Source: Polychytrium aggregatum (lineage: Eukaryota; Chytridiomycota; Chytridiomycetes; Polychytriales). From it: DNA of 64,000 nt. The notes beneath the pieces were generated by a model, which had not been told where the DNA came from, ran no database searches, and was given only the letters and a program-made list of their open reading frames with translations. Location of the stretch: positions 219,031 through 283,030 of the forward strand of contig NW_026516264.1 in assembly GCF_025602895.1 (NCBI RefSeq), in the 5' to 3' direction. Shown in pieces: positions 1 to 13,858 of this stretch; position 1 is the first letter of the stretch, and each line of letters begins with the position of its first letter. A program made the translations under genes and the position numbers.

Positions 1-2354
1 CGCTGTACAGACAGACGCACCTGTGTAGTGCTTCTTCCACAGAATCGCCGTCTCGGCGAATGACTCAACCAATTTGCCTTCGCGCACGCTGTCGTCGTGG
101 TTGATGAGACGGCCAAGGTTGTTGATACCATATTGCTGTAATATTGATTTGAGCATATGGTGTTGAGTGTCGGCGAGGGGCAAGCGATTCGACGAGGGGG
201 GAAGCGATTCGGCGAAACTAGCGTGCTCCATCGCTACTACTGTGCTACGGTTCTCATCTATGCCCATCGGGGTTGACACTGACCTGGTATCGCTGGGGAT
301 GAAGCTGATGGGTGTGCCAGGCAAGATCAATGTCTAGCAAGACGAGTCGATGGTGTGCAGTTTTGGATTAGTATCCCCCTATTATCGGCAGTGAGCACGC
401 ATGATGGTTTCAGCGAGTCTGATCCATGCAACCTGTGCCCAAGTCCGCTGCGCCAATGCGAGCACCGGCTTACCCAAGGTCGGCACCAGGAACTTTCCCT
501 TCTCTTTGCCCATAAGCAGCAGGAACTTGTGGTAGCGGATGGTGGCGCGAGCCACGACATTGGGATCGGACCAGTCCACAGCGCCGCTAACCATTTTGCT
601 GGTGAACTTTTTTTGTCGGATGACGGCCGCAGGCAGGTCGATGGTAAAGCCATACAGCTTGTTGCGATACGCTCGAGTGAGGCGCACCAGTGTGCTCCTG
701 CGGATCTTTCTGAGCTCGCCGCTGTTTTTCAGAGCGATTCGGATCTTGCCAAAGATGCCGTCGACGGTCTTCCAGCTACAGTCATAACGACCATTGAACT
801 CTCCGACCCTTATGAGCTCATCGATGCATGCCGCAGCCTTGGGAGACTTGATCAGCAGATCGAGCTCGGCCTTTGCTTGAGACTCGGAGATGGTCGAAAT
901 GTATCCCTTGGTTTCGTCAAGCAAGGCGCCTCTGCGTATGAGAAGCATGTGATTGTCGTGAAAATAGAATGGGTCAGCATTATAAAAAGGACGTACAGAG
1001 GAGCAGCTACACTGCGCCGCGATCAAGTAACGACATCAAAAGGCTGGTCCGGTGGCGACAGAACATTCGCTGCAAACATTTGTTGCAAACATTTGTTGCA
1101 AACATTCGCTGCAAACATTCACTGCAGATATCTGTGCGTACCGGAGCCCCTGCAAGTTCCCGTCGCGATAGGCAACAATGTCGCGGATGAACAGTACGGC
1201 AGAGTATGTGTCTAAGCTGACGCTGGTGTTGCAGTTGTGGCAAAAAACCGAGCCGTCCTTGAATCTGAATTGGCAGTACGCACTTGGAGACGAGGGGTGA
1301 GTCGTGTTGCACCAGGGACACGTGAAAGGAATGGAAGTGATGACGTTGGGATGAGGGAGGTGGAGTGGCTGCTGAGCAAAGCCCTCCCAGATCTGCTGGT
1401 CTTGTGGATATGGGGCGTACTCCGTTCCGGGTAGGTTATGCTGAATGAACACGACCCACTGAATGTCAGTGATACTGGAGTCCCGCAGAGAGGGCAGTGA
1501 TCGGGCTCCACAGAGAGGACCCAGAATCCGCTCATTGCACAGCAAGGTGCGACAAATGGGTCCGGCCGTGGCGATTCAGTCCGAGCCCGACTCCAGCACG
1601 AGAGCCAATGGGCCTAACATACCATACGAGCCAGAGGCATCGAGACAGGAGGAGTGCCGCGGAAGTATGTGTCTTCGTAGTAGCGGAGGGGATTGAGCAT
1701 ATGCGCATGCCAGATGTAGGCCACGTCTGTTGGCATGGAAAGAGCGTCGAGTCAGCACTTTGAAGGCGGGGGGGGGGCAACGAGCAGCAAGGTGAACAAA
1801 TCTAAGACGGAACTGACCCAACGGCGGGAGCGGCAGGTTGGCTTGGGTGAACTGGGACGCCTTGAGCATATCGAGCCAGATGCTGTACCTCTGCTCGGCG
1901 GCACAGAGTATAATCCAGGAATGTGTTTCGTCGGCATACTCAATCAGTGAGAAGCGAGAGAGGAGACCCAAGTGTTGAATGAGCGAATCTGGACGATTTG
2001 CGAAAGCGAGAGGTTCAGGTAAATAAAGTGCATGCTGAAGGTGCTCGGAGTAGGGATGTGCGGTCTGCATGATACTGGCCGCGCAAAATGAAGGAGACAG
2101 CCGATAGGATGTGCTTGTTGTGGCGCTTACCGGCCGTCACAGCGTGATCAACAGTGACAGGATTGATCTTGATGGGGGCCGCTCTCGGCTCGGGTGGGGT
2201 TGGCGGGAGCTGCTTGTTGACCGATCCAGAGCGTTGAGAGTCCAGGGACATGCGTGTGATGGACTCGGAAAGCGCTAGGGACTGACGAGCAGTCATGGCC
2301 GGCGAAGGAGGCAGATTCACAGTCTTCAAGTTCTCGTCGAACGGGTTGATCTGG
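1..2354 (-). CDS. GRDP-like (DUF1399) protein with zinc ribbon, 3' end outside window
   Basis: Multi-exon minus-strand gene, partial at its C-terminus. Family hallmarks are spread over the exons. One exon near 1750-1640 encodes DVAYIWHAHMLNPLRYYEDT. Another (about 1000-474) encodes TIDLPAAVIRQ and ends in FLVPTL. The next (333-284) gives DIDLAWHTHQLHPQRYQ, and the next (135-21) gives GRLINHDDSV. The paired WHAH/WHTH motifs and the INHDD motif are typical of the plant/fungal glycine-rich-domain-protein family (DUF1399). The exon around 1545-1147 adds a CPWC...CHNC zinc ribbon. Splice sites joining 474 to 333 and 284 to 135 restore the frame exactly. The start is uncertain: the first in-frame ATG is at 2296, but the frame is open upstream to an acceptor near 2354. 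The molecular role of this family in fungi is not established. Confidence 0.8.
1063..1126. repeat. 13-bp tandem repeat in an intron
   Basis: About five head-to-tail copies of a 13-bp unit close to GCAAACATTTGTT, with variants ending CGCT or CACT. It lies in the intron between the zinc-ribbon exon and the following exon of the DUF1399 gene. Confidence 0.85.
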
Positions 2355-2513
2355 CAGTCAAGGAGAGAAATCGACTGTCAGCCAGTTGGTTGACGAGACG
2401 GCTGCTCTGGCCCGCGCCGCGAGTGCTCCACTTGAGCGGCGATATCAGTACGTCTGCCCTAGTCCGTGCGACTACCGCCCAATCGCGAACACACACAACT
2501 TCACACCGAGCAA

Positions 2514-4201
2514 CTAAACAGGCATGGCTACAGAACAACGAGCCACGAGCATTGAGCCACGAGCATTGAGCCACATCGCCAAGCTGGTAGATCCAGGCGG
2601 CAGGAGTACCTCTGGCGTGGACGATGTTCGCGACTCTGAGCGAGACATGGGAATATCTTCGGATGCAAGCGACTGCAGCGAGTTTCGGTCGAGACGCTCG
2701 TCAAAGAGCGGCTGCAGGTGCGTCATTGGGACGATGCCGGTCGAGTTCTGGGTCAGATTGGTGACCAAAGCCCACATATCTTCAAAGGCGTGCTCGAGAA
2801 GAACAACGTCGCCAGGGATGAGATAAACTTCGTCGTCGGCGGTAGGGTTGTGTGTATATACAGCCTGAAGCCTCTCGCGCTGTTCTTCGATTGGGCGGCC
2901 ATCATCGGTGTAGATGATAACCCGCTCGGTCGGGGGCCGTGGAGTGAGCGAGTCCGATCGATGCAAAAGGGGGATACGCGACTCGCCCTTCCACGGCGAA
3001 ACGATGTTGATGGGCAGACGAAAGTCGGCAATGGGGTCGGCGGCATCCTTGGAATAGATCTGGACCTGCAACTCGTAAACGACCGTGGCGGCGTCGGTTA
3101 CAATGCTCGGAGCCAGATCGTCCGGGAGAGGGAGTCGCAGGGTCTTGACATCGAGGGCCTTCCAGCTGTGGGCTGATTCGCTCCTCCACGACTTGACGTG
3201 CTGGTCAATCTTGCTCTTGCGGCTGATTTTTACTTTTGTGACGGTGTGCAGGGTCATGACGGCATAGTCGACATAGCGCCTGGCTTTGGACTGGCAGGCC
3301 AGCTGAAGGCAGAGCACATCGGCGGGGAGGAGATTCGCTCGCTGGAGGATGGCCATGAAACGGAAGGGATCCGGATCAGGCATGGTCGTGGGAAGACTGG
3401 CATACGACTCGGTGACGGCCATTTGGCCGGCCAAGAGCTTAGCCTGTCGGATTGGGACGATTGTCAGAGGCCCCGAAGCCAGGCGGTTGAAGTCGCGCAT
3501 GTTCTTTCTCCAGGCGGCGACGGCCTTGAGGCGGTACTCGAGCGAGATACCGTTGGCCTCGTAGGTGGGTGGCACCCGGTGGAGCGCACCCAGGACGATT
3601 TCGGCCGGGAAGGTGTGCTTGCCAGCCCGGAGCTGTCCAGACTTGGAGTCCGAGTAGATCAGAGTCTCGACTTCGTATGACATTTTGTTTTTGACGTCCG
3701 CGACATTTCCTTCGCCGGTGACCCTGAGAGTTCCCTCGAAATCTGAGGACACAGCCGCGGCAATAAGGAGATAAGCACAGAGCCCGGTCAGCGCTCTGGT
3801 GATGATGGCGACTGAGCATATCCAAAAGAGCGCGCCGCCAGCCACGTCCATCGGCGACCCGGCTCGATTCCAAGCCAGCGCGGCGGGTGGTGGTGGTGGC
3901 TTGTACTCGGCAGTGCCGGTGGTTCTCACCCATCCATCGAACATGCCAAGCAGGCGACGGCGTCCGCAGCAACGGCCCCGCCAAAACCTTCGCCGCCCCT
4001 TTTGGCGGACAGACAATCGGCCCAAGACAACGACAGCTTACAGAGAGCGATGCGGATGGTCTTGAGGTCCTTCTCCAGCGTGACGTGAACATTGCACTTG
4101 ATCGATGTGGGGATTCCGTATTCGACCTCGACGAGAAAGACGCCGCCCTTGCCCTTGCCGGCGGGCGGGGAGATGCTGATGGCCGAAACGGCGGTTGACA
4201 T
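2514..4201 (-). CDS. Arrestin-fold protein with C-terminal SH3 domain
   Basis: Two exons, 4201-4042 and 3742-2514, join in frame (donor GTAAGC; phase 1) to give 462 residues. The ATG at 4201 starts MSTAVSAISI. The N-terminal half resembles an arrestin N domain: a VFLVEVEYG strand, FEGTLRVTGEG across the splice, HTFPAEIVLGALHRVPPTYE, then SLEYRLKAVAAWRKNM. A second beta-rich part follows. Near the C-terminus lies an SH3-like segment, from RLQAVYTHNPTADDEVYLIPGD to STGIVPMTHLQPL, with the usual ALYDY-like start, acidic RT loop, tryptophan (MWALV) and terminal GxVP. A low-complexity Ser/Pro tail follows. Arrestin-related proteins commonly act as ubiquitin-ligase adaptors for membrane cargo; SH3 domains bind proline-rich partners. 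An adaptor role is inferred. The last residues overlap a short 14-bp direct repeat near 2548-2577, so the exact C-terminus could be spliced differently. Confidence 0.72.
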
Positions 4202-5383
4202 GGCCTTGCGGGGCGGCGATACCAGGGTCGCTGACGATCGACAGACGGAGACTGGTGTGCCGGGAGACGCCCAGCGGACGATCGGCAGAGAGGCAGGGAG
4301 GGAGATCGACGGCAACCCGAGGGCACAGGATGGGCGACCGCGACCGAGGCAGCATGAGCAGGCCAAGGGGACGCCCAGGCGGCTGTCGCCATCGCCGCCA
4401 GCGGACCAATGGCGAGCGGCGCGTGCGCAACGAAGCGAGCCAAGAACGGACCAAGGGGTGCTGCGCAGCGCGTTGCTTCTCTGTACCACACACGCGCTCC
4501 ATTTCCGGATGTGGCGCGGCCGTGGGGTCGCGGCAGGGAGCACGTTCCGGGCGCACGCTGCACGGCGATTGGCTACACTGCCACTGCTGCGCACGATACG
4601 TGCCACACAGAGCCACGCCACCCGCCGAGGCAAGGGAGGCGAGGCACATCTGGTGACGCCAGGTGACTCTGGCGCCGCTGCGATTGGCCGAGGCCACCCC
4701 TTGTCTGCTGCTCACGATGCCCCTGGCCGTTGTGCTGCATGAGCACACGAGGCAGCCAAGCGATCTGGCCCATGCCGCTGACATTGCCATGATGCAGATG
4801 TTTGCCATGGCGCCGGCATCGCCATGCAATCCCGCTCCCGAAATCTTTCGTTGCACATGCGCAGCGCCGGCACGTTCCGTATCGGTCGCTTGCAGGGCAC
4901 ACCGCGGCTCAGGGGGCTTCATGGAGAATGCTCGCCTGGCTGCAGCGTCCGGCCATCACAAATGTGCTCCCAGCCAACGAGAACAGCGACCAGGCGACTC
5001 TCGGCTCGCTTGCTTGGGTGTGTCCATGATGCGACCCTTCCCGTCGACCCAGCCGTCTGGAGCGGCGCAGAGCAAGAACATCTCCAGAAGGAATGCGGTG
5101 TGTATCGGAGGACTGAACTGGACACATGAAGCATCCAAGCACTCCCTTGGGCTGGAGGAGCTGTTTGTCTGCGAGGCTGCAATATCAATCATGAGACTCT
5201 CCTGGGCCAACGCACTCCCCCTTATCGACATCATTGTGATTGGAGATTGGCACAAACCCTTGTTCGGTATCGCTTTCATCACCTGGTTGCGGTTCTTAGC
5301 CTCGAAAGTCCGCTGCGAGGGTGTTCAGCCCTCACTCCCACCGCGCGTCTTCGTATTTAGTTTTCCTTGACCTCGGCCATACC
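4202..5383. other. Intergenic, divergent promoters
   Basis: About 1.2 kb of GC-rich sequence between the arrestin-like gene (minus) and the F-box-like gene (plus), so it must hold both promoters. Open frames here are long only because stop codons are rare in GC-rich DNA. I see no domain, RNA gene or clear TATA box. Confidence 0.5.
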
Positions 5384-7404
5384 ATGAAGCCACTCGCACA
5401 GCACTGTCGCATCCTGCTCGTCTTGCCCGTCGAGATCTGGTTCCACATATACGCTCATCTCTCCAGCGAGTCGCACTCCTGCTTTCCGCTTGTCTGCTCG
5501 GCATTCGCTGTGATAGCCCGCCATCCATTCTCCGTCGCAACGCGTCTTCGCACCACGTTTACTCCGAAGCTGGCCCTCTATTTTGCCATGAAACGCAACG
5601 TTCTCACACCGACCCTGGGAAACATGCTTATCCAGAACGGCTCAGTCTTGCCGCGCTATCTTATCCAGCACGCCTTTCGCTCATCTGACCACGTCTGTCC
5701 AGCCCTCCTCTCGTGGCTTGGGCAGCAGGCAGCCAGTCTCTATCACCACGACGAAGACTCGCTTGACTTGCTGGAAGATGACGTCGTGACCTTCCGCAAT
5801 CTCCTCAACACCCTCAACCCGCATGATGTCACGGCGCAGATCCGATCCAAGCTTGCGGACCTCATCGTCCGTTACGGCTTTTTCCCACCACCGGAAGATG
5901 AGCGTTTCGCGTACATTTTGTACAAACTTGGCAAAATCGACATTGACCTGCTGACTCTCCTCATGAAGAAGAACGGATATAGAATCGACGCTATCAACGA
6001 CGAGTTTATGAAATGGGTTCTGCGAAAGGTGGGTGAAGCGCCGAGATGGCTGCGAATGCAACTAGTGCAATTGGTGCTCCATCATCATCTCGACAACGTG
6101 TGCGCTCGGGGTACGGTGACACTTGTGCGGGGGACACGAAGATTTCGTCCTTACAAACGCAGAATTGTGCTTTGTTCGGTCTATCGCACCAAATTGCGTT
6201 GACAGGAGTTTCAGAGCCCCAAGGAGGCTCTCGCCAAGTTCCAGCGACTTGGCTTCAAGCTCACGTCGTCGGTCGTCAATCTGGGGCTGCAGCTCGCTCG
6301 CAACGAAATCATCGGTGCCTTCAAGGAGTGTGTGCCCGAAGGCGAGCTGAGCAGGCATGTGCTCAATACCCTCGAGAGTCTACTTGGTCCCGATCGCTTG
6401 TGCACCTCGGAACATATTCTGGAGGTAAAAGCTGGCACATTCATTTGAAGGCGCTGTGTGCTGCTGGTGATTTGCGGCTGGGGTATGGCATCACGCTTAG
6501 CTGCACACGCCAAAACATCTCCTCGGTGCGAGTAGCTCGATCGGCTCACATCTGCTCCTACCCATAGCATCTCAGACACAGCTTTTCGATCCCGCTGGCG
6601 ACGATCAAGGGCATTCTTCTGACCCACAAATCCACGGGCTGCCCGCAAAAGGACCAAATCAAGTTTCGCACGCGCTGCTACCACCAGCAGCACCCGGCCA
6701 CCATCTGGAAGTGGATCTTTCGCATATTTCCTTCCAGTGACGAAATTGTGCAGGCTTGCTTCGATGACATTATGCAAAAGCTGGGTAGCAAAGATTCCCA
6801 ATGCTGCTTGCGTCCGCTGCCCGAGCATTTTCTCAGAGCCGGGATCTCAATTAGCGTGCAACACTTGCCCGACATACTCCGGATTGCCCAGCGGGAAGAA
6901 ACCCTTGGTGTTGCCGAGTTCATCCTTGAGCATCTCTACCAGACTCTTGTGCTGGACCGTTACTCGGACGAGAGCAAGGCAGATTGGGACAAGGCATTAT
7001 CTACTCTTTGGGATGAGGAAGCCTTTATTGCCAGCGCTCTGGGCACATCTCGATACTCGGGACTCAAGCGGAAACGGGGCAGATCCGGGGCGGCGACCGT
7101 GAGAGCCACCCTCAGCACCTCCAAGCCCGGCCTGTCAGTTCCGGAGCCTTCTCCACCACAGCCCGCCGCAGCTCAGACGCCGCCTTCCAACTCCAATCTC
7201 TACATTTTGATCAGGGACAATCGCTCGATGGTTGATGGGCGTAGGACCCACATCCAGCCCATCCTATGCGACTTGCTCAAGTTCGAAGAGCGACTCCAAG
7301 CCTGGGCCGAAAAGCTCACCGAGCTCCAACAAGACAGGTTCTGTCGGCGATCCAAGAGGCTGTATTTGCGCCGACAGGCGGTCCCTGCACAAAGTTCGGA
7401 ATGA
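5384..7404 (+). CDS. F-box-like protein of unknown function
   Basis: Three exons, 5384-6028, 6206-6424 and 6568-7404, all join in phase 0 and give 566 residues. Donors are GTGGGT and GTAAAA; acceptors are CAG and TAG. The N-terminus (ILLVLPVEIWFHIYAHLSSES, then FPLVCSAFAVIA) has the pattern of an F-box: hydrophobic LP.EI...I...L, then a serine-rich turn and LV(C)..F. The remainder is helical and leucine-rich without a recognised domain, followed by a Pro/Ser-rich linker near residues 395-430 and a basic C-terminus. If the F-box is real the protein would recruit a substrate to an SCF ubiquitin ligase. That is inference from one short motif. The third exon could use a nearby alternative acceptor. 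Confidence 0.6.
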
Positions 7405-7737
7405 ATCGCGTCGCATAGGGTGGGCACCGCTCTCGCCAATGACAGGGCCGATACAATCGGTTTGGATGCGAGGAAGCGCGGTGCGTATCCCTGTGGTGAC
7501 AGAGTGCTCTGCTCGTCCATTTCCGATGCACTGGCTTATAGATGGGCCTTGCACGAGGCGACTTCTTGGCATGAGCACAGGTCTGAAAATGTGATGGCAA
7601 TTGAATCTATTCATCGAGTCCTTTGAGAAGACAGAGTTGCTTTCAGCCCTTTGCTATCTTGCGCACTGCCGAGCCGATACGAGCCTATAGATGGAGCCCA
7701 GCGACGCGTGCTCTTGACACATGCCTTGATTGCTCGA
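7405..7737. other. Intergenic between convergent genes
   Basis: About 330 bases between the stop of the F-box-like gene (plus) and the stop of the kelch gene (minus). It should contain both 3' ends. Nothing else is recognised. Confidence 0.5.
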
Positions 7738-11888
<4,151 letters not shown>

Positions 11889-12267
11889 GGCTGCAGGTGT
11901 CTTGCTCTGGCTCGCAGCTGCTCGCGCTGCTGGTGTTGCTCGCTCTGGGTTTGATCAATTCCAGGCCCAGCGCCAACCAGGAGGAACTTTTTTTTTCTCT
12001 CGGCGCCGTGTCGCACAAGCTGCTCCCAATATTCCCACGGCGGGCCTGGCACTTGCACTTGCACTTGCACTGGCGCTTTCATTGGCACTGGCTGCCGTCG
12101 TCCGATCATCCATTGGCCCGCCAGCGCTCTTCTCACGCATAGGCTGACACAAGCCAGCGTCGAGCTCTGGAGGCGAGTTTGAGTTTTCGCCTCTCACCCC
12201 CCCCCAGGCTCAGGGCTCCATTTCATAGGTCGCCCTTCAGTAGACGAACACCAATCGGATCCTCAAG
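11889..12267. other. Divergent promoter region
   Basis: About 380 bases between the start codons of the kelch gene (minus) and the UBX-like gene (plus). It contains a short TTGCAC-type repeat near 12050-12075 and a run of C residues near 12198. No TATA box is obvious. Confidence 0.5.
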
Positions 12268-13310
12268 ATGCAGGGGCAGCCGGCTAAGCGCTATGCGCAC
12301 CCGGTAAGGTGCTCATTGTCGATTGTCCGCGGGATGCAGAGCCGTAGCTCCCTCGCGCCCCTCCACCTACTCATCGCCATACCACAACCTACGGCTGCCC
12401 ATAGAAGAAGGCTCCTTCACTTCCGCCGCTGGATGTGAACGCTGCTCGATCGCGAATTCTGAATTCGTTGGACACTAACGATCCACGCGACAGCCATGAG
12501 AAGCTGACACCAACACATGCCAAACCGGTCTCGGTTGCTGTTGCTCAGCCAGCTAGCAAGAAATCCGACACGGCAGCAATGAAGCGCAACCTCGTCACTC
12601 TCTCGCCGCTCAGCGCCGCCCCATTCCTGTCCCGCGAGGCATCATCCATCCGAGAGACGGATGTGTTTGGGGCGGCCCAATTTAGCGGCATTGCCAGGGC
12701 CGAGGGTCTCGACGATGATATTGAACCCATGGGTTTTGCCTCCTCAAAGAGATGCCTGTCTCCAGTCAAGCGCAGCAATGCTCTCTCGACGGAGACCGAG
12801 GCATCGGTGGCGTCCACGGCCAGAAACAAACCACTGTCGTTTTCGCCACAGCCGTTGAGCTTCAAAGCTCCTGATGACTCGGTGGCCAAACAAGCCTCCG
12901 ATGCCGATGTTGGGGGGCTGGTCACGGCCGATGCAGGTCACCTAGATCTACTTCATGATGAAACGCCTGTCGGGTATCGACACGAGGAGAGCGCCGCATT
13001 ACCCGTATGTTCGGGGTCGATCAGGATTTTGCTGAAGCTCCCAGACGGAACAAGGCATCCTGCAGAGTTCAGAAAGGATGAGCTTGTGTCGGCCATTCTT
13101 CGATATGTGCAGAAGCTGCTCCGGAAGTCACATAAACGCGTCGCTCCCTTGAGGCTATACATCTATACCGAGAGCCCACCGACCTCTACGTCGGCATTGG
13201 CAGACGGCGAAAGGCCCTCGAGCTCCATCGGGTCGATTGTCCTCGACGAAAGCACATACATTGCAAGCTACGACCTCGATGGGAAGGTTGTCTATGTGTA
13301 CATGGACTGA
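12268..13310 (+). CDS. Protein with C-terminal ubiquitin-like (UBX-like) domain
   Basis: A 12-codon first exon (12268-12303, MQGQPAKRYAHP, donor GTAAGG) joins in phase 0 to a second exon at 12405-13310 (KKAPSLPPLDVNAARSRILN), giving 313 residues. The first two thirds are Ser/Ala/Pro-rich and probably disordered. The last ~100 residues begin GSIRILLKLPDGTRHPAEF, continue through RLYIYTESPP and end SYDLDGKVVYVYMD. This is the beta-turn-beta LPDGTR opening of UBX/ubiquitin-like folds. UBX proteins usually connect to Cdc48/p97, but the conserved FPR turn of true UBX domains is not evident, so 'ubiquitin-like' is safer. Without the upstream exon the reading frame would have no ATG. Confidence 0.65.
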
Positions 13311-13858
13311 CTTGCAAGGGTTTCTAGCCGAAACGGACGGGCTGTTTTGAGGCCATCGACCACTTTCTGGTTTCCGAATACATCGAAATTCATGCAGTGT
13401 ACCCAAGTGGAGCACAATCCGTCAGCTGCAGTGCGTGACGGCTGTATTATGTGCATACCAGCCCAGAGCAACAGTTTCAATCGCACTGGACAAATGGACG
13501 CAGTGTGCAGGTCGATCATCACCCATTGATCAGTGCCGCCCGGCAGCTTCTGATCGTCTCGCCACCGATTCTTTTCAAAGTATTTCGATTTTGCGCAAGA
13601 GCTGTATATTTCAGAAGGCAATCCGCGTTGCTGGATAAAGTCACTCTGCGATAGGTTTGCACTGATTAGTCGTCGACCAATTCATGTCCAGCCATCTGTC
13701 GATTGAAGCTGTCATCTGTGCTAACAACAGGATGGCGTCGGCGTGGTTGCTGCCAACACGAGCATCCTGGATCCGGCTCTAGGACCGGCAATGGCCTGAG
13801 AATGTTTCCGGCCGCAAGCAAGGCAAAGTGCCATCGTATGCACTGTTGGAAGATACGC
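13311..13858 (-). other. Intergenic, possible unrecognised small gene on minus strand
   Basis: Between the convergent ends of the UBX-like gene and PEPCK. On the minus strand a frame from about 13650 to 13307 reads SDFIQQRGLPSEIYSSC... then TDQWVMIDLHTA, and an in-frame intron-like stretch (GTATGC to CTGCAG, about 13460-13430) would join LLLWA to a segment reading CSTWVHCMNFDVFG. The amino-acid texture looks more protein-like than chance, but I recognise no family and see no convincing start codon. It could be a small gene or noise. Confidence 0.25.

Noticed and set aside
4663-5370. 235-codon plus-strand open frame
   Set aside because: No recognisable motifs; lies in the divergent promoter region and overlaps other random frames of similar length.
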